DNA of 44,074 nt from the NCBI GenBank assembly GCA_030427285.1, contig JAUHWX010000003.1, positions 1 through 44,074 of the forward strand, read 5' to 3'. Origin of the DNA: Bacteroidia bacterium (lineage in GTDB: Bacteria > Bacteroidota > Bacteroidia > Flavobacteriales > Schleiferiaceae). This document shows, piece by piece, positions 14,533-23,831 of this stretch. Made by a program: the position numbers and the translations under genes. The first letter of the stretch is position 1; each line of letters opens with the position of its first letter. The notes beneath the pieces are model-generated. The model was not told the DNA's origin. It ran no database searches and worked only from the letters and a program-made list of their open reading frames with translations.

Positions 14533-16623
14533 ATGAAAAAGAGATTATTGTGCATAGCTGCCCTAACCATGGCACTAGCGTCCTGTAACAAGGACAAGCC
14601 AACTTCTGAAGCAGTAGGCTTTGGAGGTGTTGATAACATTGAGGATCTTAAAGTTCCTTCTTCGTTTAATTGGTCTTCTAGCAATGAATTGATGACTGAC
14701 ATTAGTGTTGTTGGTATCGAAGGAATTGCTAAAGGTCAAGTTAGAATTGATATTTATGACAAAGATCCTTATTTAGGAGGTGAGATTTTATTCTCAGGAT
14801 TTACGAATAATCAAGGTGTTTTAGAATCTCCTATTAAATTAAAATCTTCTATAAAAGAGGTTGTTGTTGTTGCTAATACTTTAGGTGTTGGTGGTAACAG
14901 AATAACTGCTAGTGTAACTGGTTCTACCTTAAGAGCTCATTTTTCTGGAGTTCCTCAACCTAGAGTTTTTGATAAAAATTCTGTTGCACCTCATCCAGCG
15001 ACACCGGCTGCAGCATTTCCAAATGGTAATGTTTACTACTTGGGAGGCTTTAATGGTAATGGTGTTCCTACTAACTTGGAGACGCCAGATGTTATTACTC
15101 AGGCGTACATTGATGCGCTAGCTATAACTCTTCCAGAGAAAAATCACCTTCCTTGCGACAATGTTCGTAAGAATATGATTAATGATTTGTTTTGTAGTCA
15201 AGTTACCACTTCAAAGGATGATGCTGAGGTATTCGTTACCTTCGTTACTGAAGGAGCCGGTTTCTCTAATGCATTAGCTTATTACTACTACCCAGCGGGA
15301 AGCCCTCCTGCAAGTGCAGCCGCAATTGACTCTATCTTTGTTATTTTCCCTAATGCTACGGAGTCTGGTTCAGTACTTCAAGCGGGTGATAAGGTAAAAC
15401 TTGGTACTTTCCCAAAGAATACAAGTATTGCTTGGGTACTTCTAGCTAATACTTGGAACCAAAGTCTTCCAGGTGTTCAGTATGGCCAATTTCCTTCTAG
15501 TGTATTTAGCTTCTTTGGTGATGATGATTTGAATACCGATATGGGAGTTAATAATAATGGAGGAAATGTTTGTGCTGATCCTACCTTTAATAAGCACATG
15601 CTATCATTTACTGATAATATCAACGGTAAAGATGTTCAGTTATTTACATTCGAAGATATCAACTACCCTTACGGAGATTATGATTTTAATGACTGTATCT
15701 TCTACGCTTCTGGAGATTTAATTCCAAGCTGCGCTCCTGGTTTAGTTGTTCCAACTGGTAATGTTGTAGATAGTGATCAAGATGGTATTATTGACCAGTA
15801 TGATGATGAGCCAGGTAACCCAGATGTTGCTTGTTTGATCGACTTTGAAGGAACTTTAGTATTTGAAGATTTATGGCCAGCTAAGGGTGACTATGATTTC
15901 AATGATAAAGTTGTAGGTTACAATATTACTCACGCTATTCATGCTATGGGCTATGTACACGAAGTACGTGCTAACTATGAGCTAAGAGCGGCAGGTGCTG
16001 GTTATAACAATGGTTTTGGTACTTTGCTTTCTGATGACATTGCTAAAGCAGATATTGCTGGAATTACCGGTAGATCTTCATTTGGTAATTTCCCTAACGA
16101 TGGCGACCTTCAAACAACTCCTACTGATGTATTAATGTACAACTGGGATGCTGCAAATGATATAATTGTTCAGGACATTAATTCTGGTAGTTTCTTCAAC
16201 ACTGTGAATGGAGGTGGTAAAGGTAACTTCGTTACTGAAAACATTGTGATAGAAATGGTTTCTGGAAATGTTCAGCCATGGGAATTAGGCTTGCCTCCTT
16301 ATAACTCGTTCATTTTTGCAAATCAGCAGACTGGTGTGGAAATTCACCTTGCTGATATGAGAGATTCTGAACTTCACAATGATGCATTGTTTGGAACAGT
16401 TGATGATGATTCAAATCCTGGAATGGGAAGGTTCTACAAAACTATTCCAGCTACTAACTTGCCATGGGCTCTAGATATTCCATCAAACACGTTTGAGTGG
16501 CCTCTAGAAAAAGTAGATATTTTGACTGCGTATCCACAGTTTGCACTTTGGGCTTCTTCAGGTGGTGTGTTAAATACTACTTGGTATGATTTCCCAGCTG
16601 CAGGACAAGTTTATATTCCTTAA
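14533..16623 (+). CDS. LruC-domain lipoprotein (matrix or surface protein)
   Basis: 696 residues. A lipoprotein signal ends in lipobox 'LASC' (Cys18). About residues 265-395 resemble DUF4114: 'LQAGDKVKLG', 'SIAWVLLANTW', then 'FTFEDINYPYGDYDFND'. A calcium-binding type stretch 'DSDQDGIIDQYDDEP' follows near 415-430. The C-terminal part (about 435-690) is a LruC/DUF4842-type domain with a second 'GDYDFND' in 'FEDLWPAKGDYDFNDKVV'. LruC proteins are surface or matrix-associated in Bacteroidota and other bacteria; a precise role is not known. The gene is rich in T-ending codons such as GTT, GGT, ACT and TCT, unlike its neighbours, which suggests high expression. A sigma-54 promoter precedes it and a strong terminator follows. 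Confidence 0.88.
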   Translation: MKKRLLCIAALTMALASCNKDKPTSEAVGFGGVDNIEDLKVPSSFNWSSSNELMTDISVVGIEGIAKGQVRIDIYDKDPYLGGEILFSGFTNNQGVLESPIKLKSSIKEVVVVANTLGVGGNRITASVTGSTLRAHFSGVPQPRVFDKNSVAPHPATPAAAFPNGNVYYLGGFNGNGVPTNLETPDVITQAYIDALAITLPEKNHLPCDNVRKNMINDLFCSQVTTSKDDAEVFVTFVTEGAGFSNALAYYYYPAGSPPASAAAIDSIFVIFPNATESGSVLQAGDKVKLGTFPKNTSIAWVLLANTWNQSLPGVQYGQFPSSVFSFFGDDDLNTDMGVNNNGGNVCADPTFNKHMLSFTDNINGKDVQLFTFEDINYPYGDYDFNDCIFYASGDLIPSCAPGLVVPTGNVVDSDQDGIIDQYDDEPGNPDVACLIDFEGTLVFEDLWPAKGDYDFNDKVVGYNITHAIHAMGYVHEVRANYELRAAGAGYNNGFGTLLSDDIAKADIAGITGRSSFGNFPNDGDLQTTPTDVLMYNWDAANDIIVQDINSGSFFNTVNGGGKGNFVTENIVIEMVSGNVQPWELGLPPYNSFIFANQQTGVEIHLADMRDSELHNDALFGTVDDDSNPGMGRFYKTIPATNLPWALDIPSNTFEWPLEKVDILTAYPQFALWASSGGVLNTTWYDFPAAGQVYIP

Positions 16624-16646
16624 TTCTGTGAGATTATAAGTTTTAT

Positions 16647-16681
16647 AAAAGTCCCGCTATACATTGTATAGCGGGACTTTT
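16647..16681 (+). terminator. Strong intrinsic terminator of the LruC gene
   Basis: A perfect 16-bp inverted repeat (AAAAGTCCCGCTATAC / GTATAGCGGGACTTTT) with a 3-base loop lies 23 bases after the stop. A's on one side and T's on the other let it work in both directions, though the nearest gene on the other strand ends about 250 bases away. Confidence 0.85.
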
Positions 16682-16928
16682 GCATTTATATTAATGCTGC
16701 ATTTTACGATCGCTCTGGATATTAATAAGTGTAGCATAAAGCATTTATCAAAGCTTTATACGTACACAATTTAAAATTCCCTAAATTGGAAACTTGCGAA
16801 AGTTTAGGATTCAAAATTTCAATTCAGACTTATTTCATAGGATGATTTTTATTACCAATGAAATGAATAGTACTGGCTAGTGAGCTAAGGTGAGTGAGGG
16901 ACGATTATAACCAGAAAGTGAGGAGAAC

Positions 16929-17651
16929 TTAAAAGTTAGGCTTCAACATGTACCTGTTATAGAAGTCTTCAATAACCTGTACAGCCTCCTCGGAAGTGTC
17001 TACTATTGTAAAAAGATCTAGATCTGAAGGGCTTATATTTTTTTCACGGGTTAGCAGAACTTCTTTTATCCAATCAATAAGACCTGACCAAAAACTAGTG
17101 TCAACCAGTACAATAGGAAAGCGACTAATTTTAAAGGTTTGAATTAATGTTATTGCCTCAAACAATTCATCAAGTGTACCAAAGCCTCCAGGCATTACGA
17201 TAAAACCTTGAGAGTATTTAACGAACATAACCTTTCGAACAAAAAAGTAATCAAAGTTTAAGTTTTTGTCTTGATCTATGTATGGATTAGGCTCTTGCTC
17301 CATAGGTAGCTCGATGTTTAATCCAACCGAAATTCCTGCTCCCCGCTGAGCTCCTTTATTACCAGCTTCCATCATACCGGGCCCACCTCCAGTAATTACA
17401 CCATATCCCTTTTGTGTAAGCTTAAAAGCTATTTCCTGAGCTAACTTGTACTGAGGATGGTCAGACTTTGTACGTGCAGAACCAAAAATGGAAACGCATG
17501 GTCCAATTTTAGCAAGTTTTTCATAACCATTTACAAACTCAGACATTATCTTGAAGATTGCCCAGCTATCGTTGGATTTAATCTCACTCCAATTTTTTCC
17601 GTCTAACTGATGTTCTCCGTTAGGTTGCTCGTCTGAATTGTTATTATTCAT
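16929..17651 (-). CDS. LOG-family protein (nucleoside 5'-monophosphate phosphoribohydrolase type)
   Basis: 240 residues of the TIGR00730/LOG family, long mis-labelled lysine decarboxylase. Key features are 'SIFGSAR' near residue 54, 'GGGPGMMEAGNKGA' and the signature 'PGGFGTLDELFEA' near residue 153, which binds and splits nucleoside monophosphates at the glycosidic bond. It is cytoplasmic. It starts 23 bases after uvrA on the same strand, so the two are probably cotranscribed; nucleotide salvage or repair of damaged nucleotides would fit that but is unproven. The N-terminal 40 residues are polar and Asn-rich and look unstructured. Confidence 0.9.
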   Translation of the reverse strand: MNNNNSDEQPNGEHQLDGKNWSEIKSNDSWAIFKIMSEFVNGYEKLAKIGPCVSIFGSARTKSDHPQYKLAQEIAFKLTQKGYGVITGGGPGMMEAGNKGAQRGAGISVGLNIELPMEQEPNPYIDQDKNLNFDYFFVRKVMFVKYSQGFIVMPGGFGTLDELFEAITLIQTFKISRFPIVLVDTSFWSGLIDWIKEVLLTREKNISPSDLDLFTIVDTSEEAVQVIEDFYNRYMLKPNF

Positions 17652-17674
17652 ATTTATCTGATTGTATAGCTTTT

Positions 17675-20557
17675 CTAATTATTTAAGTTTTCAGTCTGAG
17701 CGGCTGGGTGAACTTTTTCAATTTCCATTTTAAGGTATTTGCCGGTGTAGCTTTGCTTATTTAGTACAATTTGTTCAGGAGTTCCCTCAAAAACAATTTC
17801 ACCACCTGATTCACCTCCTTCCGGTCCTACATCAATAATATGATCAGCAACCTTTATAACATCCATATTATGTTCGATAATTACAACAGAGTTTCCTTTA
17901 TTCACCAATTTTTCAATAACGCTCATAAGTACACGAACGTCCTCAAAATGAAGACCGGTGGTAGGTTCATCAAGTATATACATGGTTTTTCCAGTATCTC
18001 TTTTGCTCAATTCTGTTGCAAGCTTTACACGCTGTGCTTCACCGCCAGAAAGGGTGGTAGATTGTTGCCCCAGCGTAATATAGCCTAAACCAACATCGCA
18101 AAGCGTTTTTACTTTATTGTAGATTTTGGGAATGCTCTGAAAAAACTCAACGGCATTATTTACACTCATGTCAAGCACATCGGCTATAGACTTTCCTTTG
18201 TATCTGATTTCAAGTGTTTCTCTATTAAAGCGCTTTCCTTGACAAGTTTCGCAGGGAACGTATACATCCGGAAGAAAATTCATTTCAATTACTCTGATGC
18301 CTGCTCCCTCACAGGTTTCACAGCGCCCTCCTTTTACATTAAAGCTAAAGCGCCCAGGCTTGTACGCCCGTATTTTTGACTCAGGAAGGTTTGCAAAAAG
18401 GTCACGGATATACGAAAGTACACCAGTATAAGTGGCTGGATTAGACCGTGGAGTTCTGCCGATAGGTGATTGATCTATGTCTATTACCTTATCAATATTC
18501 TCCAGGCCCGTTATTTTTTTGTACTCCAAAGGCTTTTTTACTGAATTGTAAAAATGAGCACTTAGAGCCGGATACAAAGTTTCATTGATCAATGTTGATT
18601 TTCCGCTGCCAGAAACACCGGTAACTACTACGAGTTTACCTAAAGGGAGTTTTACGGAAACATTCTTTAGATTGTTGCCTTTGGCCCCTTTGAGTGTTAT
18701 ATATTTCCCGTTGCCCTCCCTTCGGCTTTCTGGTATTGCAATTTCTCGTTCTCCATTGATGTACTGAGCGGTAAGGCTATGGCTATTCAAAATATCCTGG
18801 AAGCTTCCTGAGGCAACAATACTGCCACCTCTGCGGCCAGCATGGGGTCCAATATCGAGAATATAATCAGCCTGTTCAATCATATCTCTATCATGTTCCA
18901 CCACAATTACGGAGTTACCTACATCGCGAAGCTCCATTAAGGATTTAATCAACTTGTGATTATCCCTTTGGTGAAGACCAATGCTAGGCTCATCCAGAAT
19001 ATAGAGAACATTAACAAGCTGAGAGCCTATTTGGGTGGCTAATCTAATGCGCTGAGCTTCGCCACCTGAAAGTGACTTGGCTGGTCGATTTAGACTTAGA
19101 TAGTTGAGACCAACATTAAGCAGAAAGGAAACTCGAGTTCTTAATTCCTTCAGTATTTCTGTGGCAATTTGTTTTTGGTTTTCATTGAGCTCAGGTTCAA
19201 TATTTTCAAACCAATGTTGAAGCGAACCAAGGCTCATTCCTGCAAGGTTGGAAATGTTTTTATCTCCAATTTTAAAATTACGTGACTCTACCTTAAGGCG
19301 TTCCCCATTGCATTCATCACACACCACTTTATTCATAAACCCCTCGGCCCAGCGTTTTATGGATTTACTTTTTGCTTCTTCATTTTGAGTGAGGATAAAA
19401 TTGATTATCCCTTCAAAGTTTATACTGTACTTGCGGGTAATGCCAAGGTTTTTGTTTTCTACCTCAAACGCTTCATCCGAGCCATGAAGAATCACTTCCA
19501 TTCCCTTTTTGGGAATGTCTTTAATTGGAGTAGTAATATCAAAACCATACTTATCTCCAATAATTTCTAATTGATTGAAAATCCAAGTCTTTTTATAATC
19601 ACCAAGTGGAGTAAGTCCACCTTTGCGAATACTTTTTGTTGGGTCAGGAATAACTTTGTCCATGTCAATTTCTGACACTTCCCCCAAACCACTGCATTTT
19701 GGGCATGCTCCTTTAGGTGAATTGAAAGAAAACGTATTAGGCTCTGGCTCCGGATATGAAATTCCGGTAGTAGGGCACATTAAGTTTCGACTAAAAAACC
19801 GTGGCTTTTCACCCTCGTGCTCAACTACCATAATGGTACCGTGACCCTGCTGCATGGCAACGGTAATTGATTCTCGTAATCTTTTATCGTTAGGATCGTT
19901 TTCAACTTTTAATCGATCGACAACCACTTCAATGTCATGTGTTTTGTAGCGGTCAAGTCTCATACCTTTCGTAACATCGATAATTTCACCATCTACACGA
20001 ACTTTTACAAACCCTTGCTTTGTGATACTGTCAAAAAGTTCGCGATAATGCCCTTTTCTTGAACGCACCAGTGGAGCAAGAATGTTGATTCGTTTTCCTG
20101 AAAAGTGCTCAATTATCAAATCCCTGATTTTATCATCCGTATAGCTGACCATTTTTTCGCCCGTATTGTAGCTATAGGCAACTGAGCCCCTTGCATAGAG
20201 AAGCCTCAAGAAATCATAAATCTCTGTAACGGTACCTACCGTTGAGCGAGGATTTTTACTTGTAGTTTTTTGCTCAATTGAAATTACGGGGCTGAGGCCG
20301 TTTATTTTATCTACATCAGGGCGCTCCAGGCTGCCTAAAAATTGTCTGGCATAAGCTGAAAAAGTTTCGATGTATCTCCTTTGACCTTCGGCATAAATGG
20401 TGTCAAACGCTAAGGATGATTTTCCACTTCCACTTAACCCGGTAATCACCACTAGTTTATTTCGAGGTATTACAACATCAATGTTTTTAAGATTGTGAAC
20501 GCGGGCTCCGTAAACTTCAATTTGATCTTTTTCGTTCACTGGGTTATTTTGTGTCAT
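17675..20557 (-). CDS. uvrA: UvrA, excinuclease ABC subunit A
   Basis: About 960 residues from ATG 20557. This start is chosen because '[14 protein letters not shown]', the conserved N-terminus of UvrA, follows within 12 residues; an upstream ATG at 20650 would add 31 non-conserved residues and run through the promoter. Two ABC ATPase modules are visible: Walker A 'GLSGSGKSS' and 'GVSGSGKST', signatures 'LSGGEAQR' in both halves, and Walker B 'LDEPSIGLH' and 'LDEPTTGLH'. Zinc-binding cysteine pairs occur as 'CPKCSGLG', 'CDECNGE', 'CETCEGAG' and 'CETCQGKR'. It recognises DNA damage with UvrB in nucleotide excision repair. A 14-bp palindrome sits just upstream of its promoter box. Confidence 0.97.
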   Translation of the reverse strand: MTQNNPVNEKDQIEVYGARVHNLKNIDVVIPRNKLVVITGLSGSGKSSLAFDTIYAEGQRRYIETFSAYARQFLGSLERPDVDKINGLSPVISIEQKTTSKNPRSTVGTVTEIYDFLRLLYARGSVAYSYNTGEKMVSYTDDKIRDLIIEHFSGKRINILAPLVRSRKGHYRELFDSITKQGFVKVRVDGEIIDVTKGMRLDRYKTHDIEVVVDRLKVENDPNDKRLRESITVAMQQGHGTIMVVEHEGEKPRFFSRNLMCPTTGISYPEPEPNTFSFNSPKGACPKCSGLGEVSEIDMDKVIPDPTKSIRKGGLTPLGDYKKTWIFNQLEIIGDKYGFDITTPIKDIPKKGMEVILHGSDEAFEVENKNLGITRKYSINFEGIINFILTQNEEAKSKSIKRWAEGFMNKVVCDECNGERLKVESRNFKIGDKNISNLAGMSLGSLQHWFENIEPELNENQKQIATEILKELRTRVSFLLNVGLNYLSLNRPAKSLSGGEAQRIRLATQIGSQLVNVLYILDEPSIGLHQRDNHKLIKSLMELRDVGNSVIVVEHDRDMIEQADYILDIGPHAGRRGGSIVASGSFQDILNSHSLTAQYINGEREIAIPESRREGNGKYITLKGAKGNNLKNVSVKLPLGKLVVVTGVSGSGKSTLINETLYPALSAHFYNSVKKPLEYKKITGLENIDKVIDIDQSPIGRTPRSNPATYTGVLSYIRDLFANLPESKIRAYKPGRFSFNVKGGRCETCEGAGIRVIEMNFLPDVYVPCETCQGKRFNRETLEIRYKGKSIADVLDMSVNNAVEFFQSIPKIYNKVKTLCDVGLGYITLGQQSTTLSGGEAQRVKLATELSKRDTGKTMYILDEPTTGLHFEDVRVLMSVIEKLVNKGNSVVIIEHNMDVIKVADHIIDVGPEGGESGGEIVFEGTPEQIVLNKQSYTGKYLKMEIEKVHPAAQTENLNN

Positions 20558-20578
20558 GAAGGGTGAAAATTCAGGCAG

Positions 20579-20586
20579 CAAATTTA
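20579..20586 (-). promoter_or_regulatory. -7 box for uvrA (TAAATTTG on the minus strand)
   Basis: An exact TAnnTTTG match 21 bases upstream of the chosen ATG supports that start over the longer one. No TTG -33 element is visible; the palindrome at 20592-20605 lies where RNA polymerase would sit. Confidence 0.45.
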
Positions 20587-20591
20587 CCAAT

Positions 20592-20605
20592 TTAGCTATA
20601 GCTAA
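20592..20605. promoter_or_regulatory. 14-bp perfect palindrome at the uvrA promoter
   Basis: TTAGCTATAGCTAA is its own reverse complement, and CCAAT / TTGG extend the symmetry with one extra base. It lies directly upstream of the uvrA -7 box. A repressor operator, perhaps for DNA-damage control, is possible, but I do not recognise the motif. Confidence 0.4.
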
Positions 20606-20686
20606 TTGGTGATATCCATAGATGAATTTGATGCCATGCTTCTGATGCATCGATTATTTTGGCACGCGGGTATTGTGATTGTCAAC

Positions 20687-21694
20687 TTACAGAGAGTCAC
20701 TTATGGCTTTTATGGTATCAGAAGCTGTAGAATCTAAAATTACCTCGATTTCCATAGGGTTGCTATCTACTAATGAAAAATATCCTTCTTTGGGAATTTC
20801 AATCTCGTAGGTCTTGCCAGCTTTGTTAGGCAGGTAGTCGTATCTCAACCATGGATTATGGTATTTTAAAATACGATAGTTAATCCCCAATTTATGGGCA
20901 AATTTTCCAAAGTTGGTAACGGAACTATCAACTTTTACAGTGTATGTAGGTATGGGTTGATACAAGTCTTTTTCACGAAAGTGAAACCCATACTTTATAG
21001 GGTTACTCATTATTTCTTTGGCGGCCAATATCCTAAACACATATCTGGAAGTTTCACTATTTAGCGTTAAGCCATAATATCCTTGCGCTTCTTGTCTTTC
21101 TAGCTGTTTTTTTATACCAGTAATTCCCATATTGTACGAGGCAGCAGCCAATGTCCATGTGCCTAGTTCGGCTTTAGCTTCTAAAAGATATTTACAGGCG
21201 GCTTCGGTAGATTTTATCAAATGATAACGCTCATCAATTTCCTTGTTTATTTCCAAACCATAACCTTTTCCGGTTGCTTCCATTATCTGCCAAAATCCTG
21301 TGGCGCCAGCCGGAGAAACTACATTGGTTAAACCGCTTTCAACTAACGATAAATACTTAAAGTCATCAGGTACACCATTTTTTTTAAGGATGGGTTCTAT
21401 TATTTTGAAATAGCGATTTGAGCGTTTGTAAAAGAGCATAGTTTGACTTTGCCAATAAGTGTTCACAAGTAATTCTCGATCAAAACGTTCATAAATTTCG
21501 GGATCATCAAATGGTATTTCTTCTTCAGCAAAGGTGATATCTTCTGGCAGGCTCAAAGCATAGATGCCGTACTTTTCGTTAAAAACCATTTGGAAATTAT
21601 CATCAGTCATTCCATCATAGGTGTGGTAAGTAAGAAAACTTGCCCCGCTTATTAGTACGATGATTAGTGCCGCCTTTTTTAAATATGTGTTCAT
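20687..21694 (-). CDS. Lytic transglycosylase (MltD-like, GH23)
   Basis: 335 residues. One N-terminal hydrophobic helix (about 7-22) acts as signal or anchor. The SLT domain at about 95-235 has the catalytic Glu119 in 'LSLVESGL', then 'GATGFWQIM' and 'AAASYNMG', all hallmarks of family 1 transglycosylases. About 80 C-terminal residues ('YTVKVDSSVTNFGKFAHKLGINYRILKYHNP') resemble a divergent LysM-like peptidoglycan-binding unit. It cuts the MurNAc-GlcNAc bond in the periplasm. Its ATG overlaps the rfbC stop (ATGA), so the two proteins are translationally coupled. Confidence 0.9.
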   Translation of the reverse strand: MNTYLKKAALIIVLISGASFLTYHTYDGMTDDNFQMVFNEKYGIYALSLPEDITFAEEEIPFDDPEIYERFDRELLVNTYWQSQTMLFYKRSNRYFKIIEPILKKNGVPDDFKYLSLVESGLTNVVSPAGATGFWQIMEATGKGYGLEINKEIDERYHLIKSTEAACKYLLEAKAELGTWTLAAASYNMGITGIKKQLERQEAQGYYGLTLNSETSRYVFRILAAKEIMSNPIKYGFHFREKDLYQPIPTYTVKVDSSVTNFGKFAHKLGINYRILKYHNPWLRYDYLPNKAGKTYEIEIPKEGYFSLVDSNPMEIEVILDSTASDTIKAISDSL

Positions 21695-22242
21695 ATAAAT
21701 TGAAACTGAGATTTTAATTTATCAAATGCCTGTGCCTCTTGATCCTTTTCCGAAACCAACGGAGCCTCAATATCCCAGTTAATGTTGAGTTGCAAATCAC
21801 TCCATAATACCGATTCTTCACTGGCTTTGTTATAAAGTGCTGTGCATTTATATGCAAAAATCGTGTCATCTTTTTTGGTGAGAAAACCATGGGCAAAACC
21901 CGGAGGAATCCAAAACATTTTTTTGTTCTCACCAGTAAGTTCTACAGCATGATGTTGGCCGTAGGTTGGAGATCCCACCCGTATGTCGACAGCCACATCA
22001 AGTACAGCTCCAGTAATTACTCTCACTAGTTTTCCTTGTGCATGAGGAGGGTTTTGGAAATGTAGTCCGCGTAAAACTCCCTTTGAAGAAAGGGATTGAT
22101 TGTCCTGTACAAATTCGGCAGTAATACCGGCTTTGTAAAATGCTTCCTTATTATAAGATTCATAAAAATATCCTCGATGGTCGCCAAAAATAGCTGGTTC
22201 GATTTCAAGCAATCCTGAAATTGGGGTTTCAATAATCTTCAT
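21691..22242 (-). CDS. rfbC: dTDP-4-dehydrorhamnose 3,5-epimerase
   Basis: 183 residues from ATG 22242, where the conserved 'MKIIETPISGLLEIEP' begins; 16 more upstream codons are not conserved. Family motifs are 'DHRGYFYESYN', 'FVQDNQSLSSKGVLRGLHFQ' (catalytic His) and 'FWIPPGFAHGFLT'. It catalyses the third step of dTDP-L-rhamnose synthesis, supplying rhamnose for surface polysaccharide. No rfbA, rfbB or rfbD is nearby, so the other steps must be encoded elsewhere. It overlaps the transglycosylase gene by 4 bases. Confidence 0.95.
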   Translation of the reverse strand: MKIIETPISGLLEIEPAIFGDHRGYFYESYNKEAFYKAGITAEFVQDNQSLSSKGVLRGLHFQNPPHAQGKLVRVITGAVLDVAVDIRVGSPTYGQHHAVELTGENKKMFWIPPGFAHGFLTKKDDTIFAYKCTALYNKASEESVLWSDLQLNINWDIEAPLVSEKDQEAQAFDKLKSQFQFI

Positions 22243-22347
22243 AACGCGAATGTACATATCCGTATGTGAAAAGTATAACACACAGATCACTAAACTTTTT
22301 TTGCAACTTGCTTTTCATCACTTTTGTGCAGTATTACAAAATTCACA

Positions 22348-23448
22348 ATGAAAGTAAACTTTATATCTCTCGCATTTGCCTTAGTGGTTATAGCTACATG
22401 TTCTTCTTTTCAAGTAAGTAAGGAACCAAAGAAGCCGAAAAATATAATTATAATGATTGGTGACGGAATGGGTGTAAGTCAAATGTCAGCTTCTTACTAC
22501 TATGCTAAAAAGGAACCAAATTTTTCTAGATTTCCTATAGTAGGTCTTAGTAAAACATCTTCTGGATCTCATAAAATTACGGATTCAGCAGCAGGAGCAA
22601 CAGCAATATCCACAGGAAAAAAAACATACAACGGTGCTATTGGCTTAGATATGGATAAAGAATGTGCTGAAACATTACTGGAGTATCTTTCCAAAGAAGG
22701 CAAAAGTACAGGTTTGATTTCTACATCCTCTATTACGCATGCTACACCTGCTTCTTTTTTTGCTCATGAAAAATCAAGGAAAAGTGCAGCAAGCATAGCT
22801 AAGCAGATGTTAGAAGCTCCCGTAGATTTTTTTGCAGGGGGTGGTCTCAAATACTTCGAGAGCGGGAGCTTGATAAAAGATTTGGAGAGTAAAGGATTTT
22901 CTATAAACACAACAGGATTAGATAAATCCCCTCTAAGGCTAAATAATACCAGCACGAAATTTGGGTATTTGCTTGCCTCTGATGGTATGCCCAAAATGAT
23001 AAACGGGAGAGGTGAATTTTTAAAAGAGGCTAGTGAATTATGTATTGAGTTTTTGAATAAAGATGAGGATGGCTTTTTCATTATGATTGAAGGGTCACAG
23101 ATTGATTGGGGCGGACATGCAAACAATTCACAATATGTAATTAGTGAAGTGTTGGATTTTGACCAGGCTGTTGGAGCCGTATTGGATTTTGCTGAAAAGG
23201 ACGGTAATACATTGGTGATAGTAACTGCAGACCACGAAACAGGTGGGTTTACACTTGGCGGTAAAAGCAAAAAGGTGCCGTTTGGAGGTTTAGTTTCGGA
23301 TTATGATGAAATTGATCCTTCATTTTCCACTCGAGGACATAGTAGTGCTATGGTGCCAGTTCTTGCTTTTGGTCCAGGGGCCGAAATGTTTTCAGGTATT
23401 TATGAAAACACTGAGATTCATGCAAAAATTTTAAAATTGCTTAAGTAA
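22348..23448 (+). CDS. Alkaline phosphatase
   Basis: 366 residues from ATG 22348, which gives a signal peptide; an ATG 24 bases upstream would add eight polar residues. The hydrophobic leader ends 'VIATCSSF', which might be an atypical lipobox with Thr before Cys. Metal and active-site motifs are all present: 'IMIGDGMGVSQ', 'TDSAAGATA' with the nucleophilic Ser, 'SITHATPASFFAH', 'IEGSQIDWGGHANN', 'TADHETGG' and 'GHSSAMVPVLAFGPG'. It releases phosphate from organic esters outside the inner membrane. It is shorter than E. coli PhoA (about 450-470 residues), as are many Bacteroidota forms. It is divergently transcribed from rfbC. Confidence 0.93.
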   Translation: MKVNFISLAFALVVIATCSSFQVSKEPKKPKNIIIMIGDGMGVSQMSASYYYAKKEPNFSRFPIVGLSKTSSGSHKITDSAAGATAISTGKKTYNGAIGLDMDKECAETLLEYLSKEGKSTGLISTSSITHATPASFFAHEKSRKSAASIAKQMLEAPVDFFAGGGLKYFESGSLIKDLESKGFSINTTGLDKSPLRLNNTSTKFGYLLASDGMPKMINGRGEFLKEASELCIEFLNKDEDGFFIMIEGSQIDWGGHANNSQYVISEVLDFDQAVGAVLDFAEKDGNTLVIVTADHETGGFTLGGKSKKVPFGGLVSDYDEIDPSFSTRGHSSAMVPVLAFGPGAEMFSGIYENTEIHAKILKLLK

Positions 23449-23532
23449 ATTTTCGCTGTGGAAAGCATAAGACCTTAGCTTTTTGGAGCTATACGATCAT
23501 TGACATTTACTTATCGTTTTTTTTTTAAAAGT

Positions 23533-23569
23533 AAAGCCGGGATAGAAGTATATCAAGGCTTTTTATTTT
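23533..23569 (+). terminator. Possible weak terminator after the alkaline phosphatase gene
   Basis: AAAGCC and GGCTTT, 18 bases apart, are followed by TTTATTTT. The stem is short and the loop long, so strength is doubtful. No other signal was found downstream of the stop at 23448. Confidence 0.35.
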
Positions 23570-23640
23570 GTAGTGAAAAAATGGACATCTGCTGGATGCC
23601 CTCGTGGTAAATTTCTCGTCCTTCTCAGCTTTTATAAACG

Positions 23641-23680
23641 AAAAAAGAGAGTCCTGAAATAAATCGGAACTCTCTTTTTA
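23641..23680 (-). terminator. Intrinsic terminator of the tRNA-His gene
   Basis: AAAAAGAGAGTCC and GGAACTCTCTTTTT form a stem of about 13 pairs with one unpaired base and an 11-base loop. On the minus strand it starts 6 bases after the tRNA end and has a T-run on the outgoing side. It may also act in the other direction. Confidence 0.75.
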
Positions 23681-23685
23681 TAATG

Positions 23686-23760
23686 GGTGGATGATGGGGC
23701 TCGAACCCACGACCCTCGGTACCACAAACCGATGCTCTAACCAACTGAGCTACAACCACC
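23686..23760 (-). tRNA. tRNA-His (anticodon GTG)
   Basis: On the minus strand the cloverleaf reads GTGGTTG acceptor, D-arm GCTC...GAGC, an anticodon loop holding GTG, T-arm GTGGG-TTCGAGC-CCCAT and acceptor CATCCAC. The base at 23760 is the extra G at position -1, facing discriminator C73, a hallmark of histidine tRNA. One T-T mismatch lies in the acceptor stem. CCA is not encoded. Confidence 0.95.
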
Positions 23761-23797
23761 ATTTTACTATTCCCTGAGGAAATCCTCTAACGGGGCG

Positions 23798-23826
23798 CAA
23801 ATATATAAATTTTTGTTACTTCCAAA
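23798..23826 (-). promoter_or_regulatory. Textbook Bacteroidota promoter for tRNA-His
   Basis: On the minus strand TTTG (23826-23823), a 17-bp spacer and TATATTTG (23805-23798) match the TTTG / TAnnTTTG consensus exactly. The -7 box lies 37 bases upstream of the mature tRNA end. This is the best internal evidence that the genome uses Bacteroidota-type housekeeping promoters. Confidence 0.75.
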
Positions 23827-23831
23827 ATAAT

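Noticed and set aside
16647-16681. A long perfect inverted repeat considered as an insertion-sequence end or att site
   Set aside because: A 3-base loop, A/T flanks and a position right after a stop identify it as a terminator; no transposase is nearby.
22764-23270. A 168-codon frame antisense to the alkaline phosphatase gene
   Set aside because: It lies wholly inside a conserved gene and shows only the serine/proline-rich composition expected of an antisense frame.
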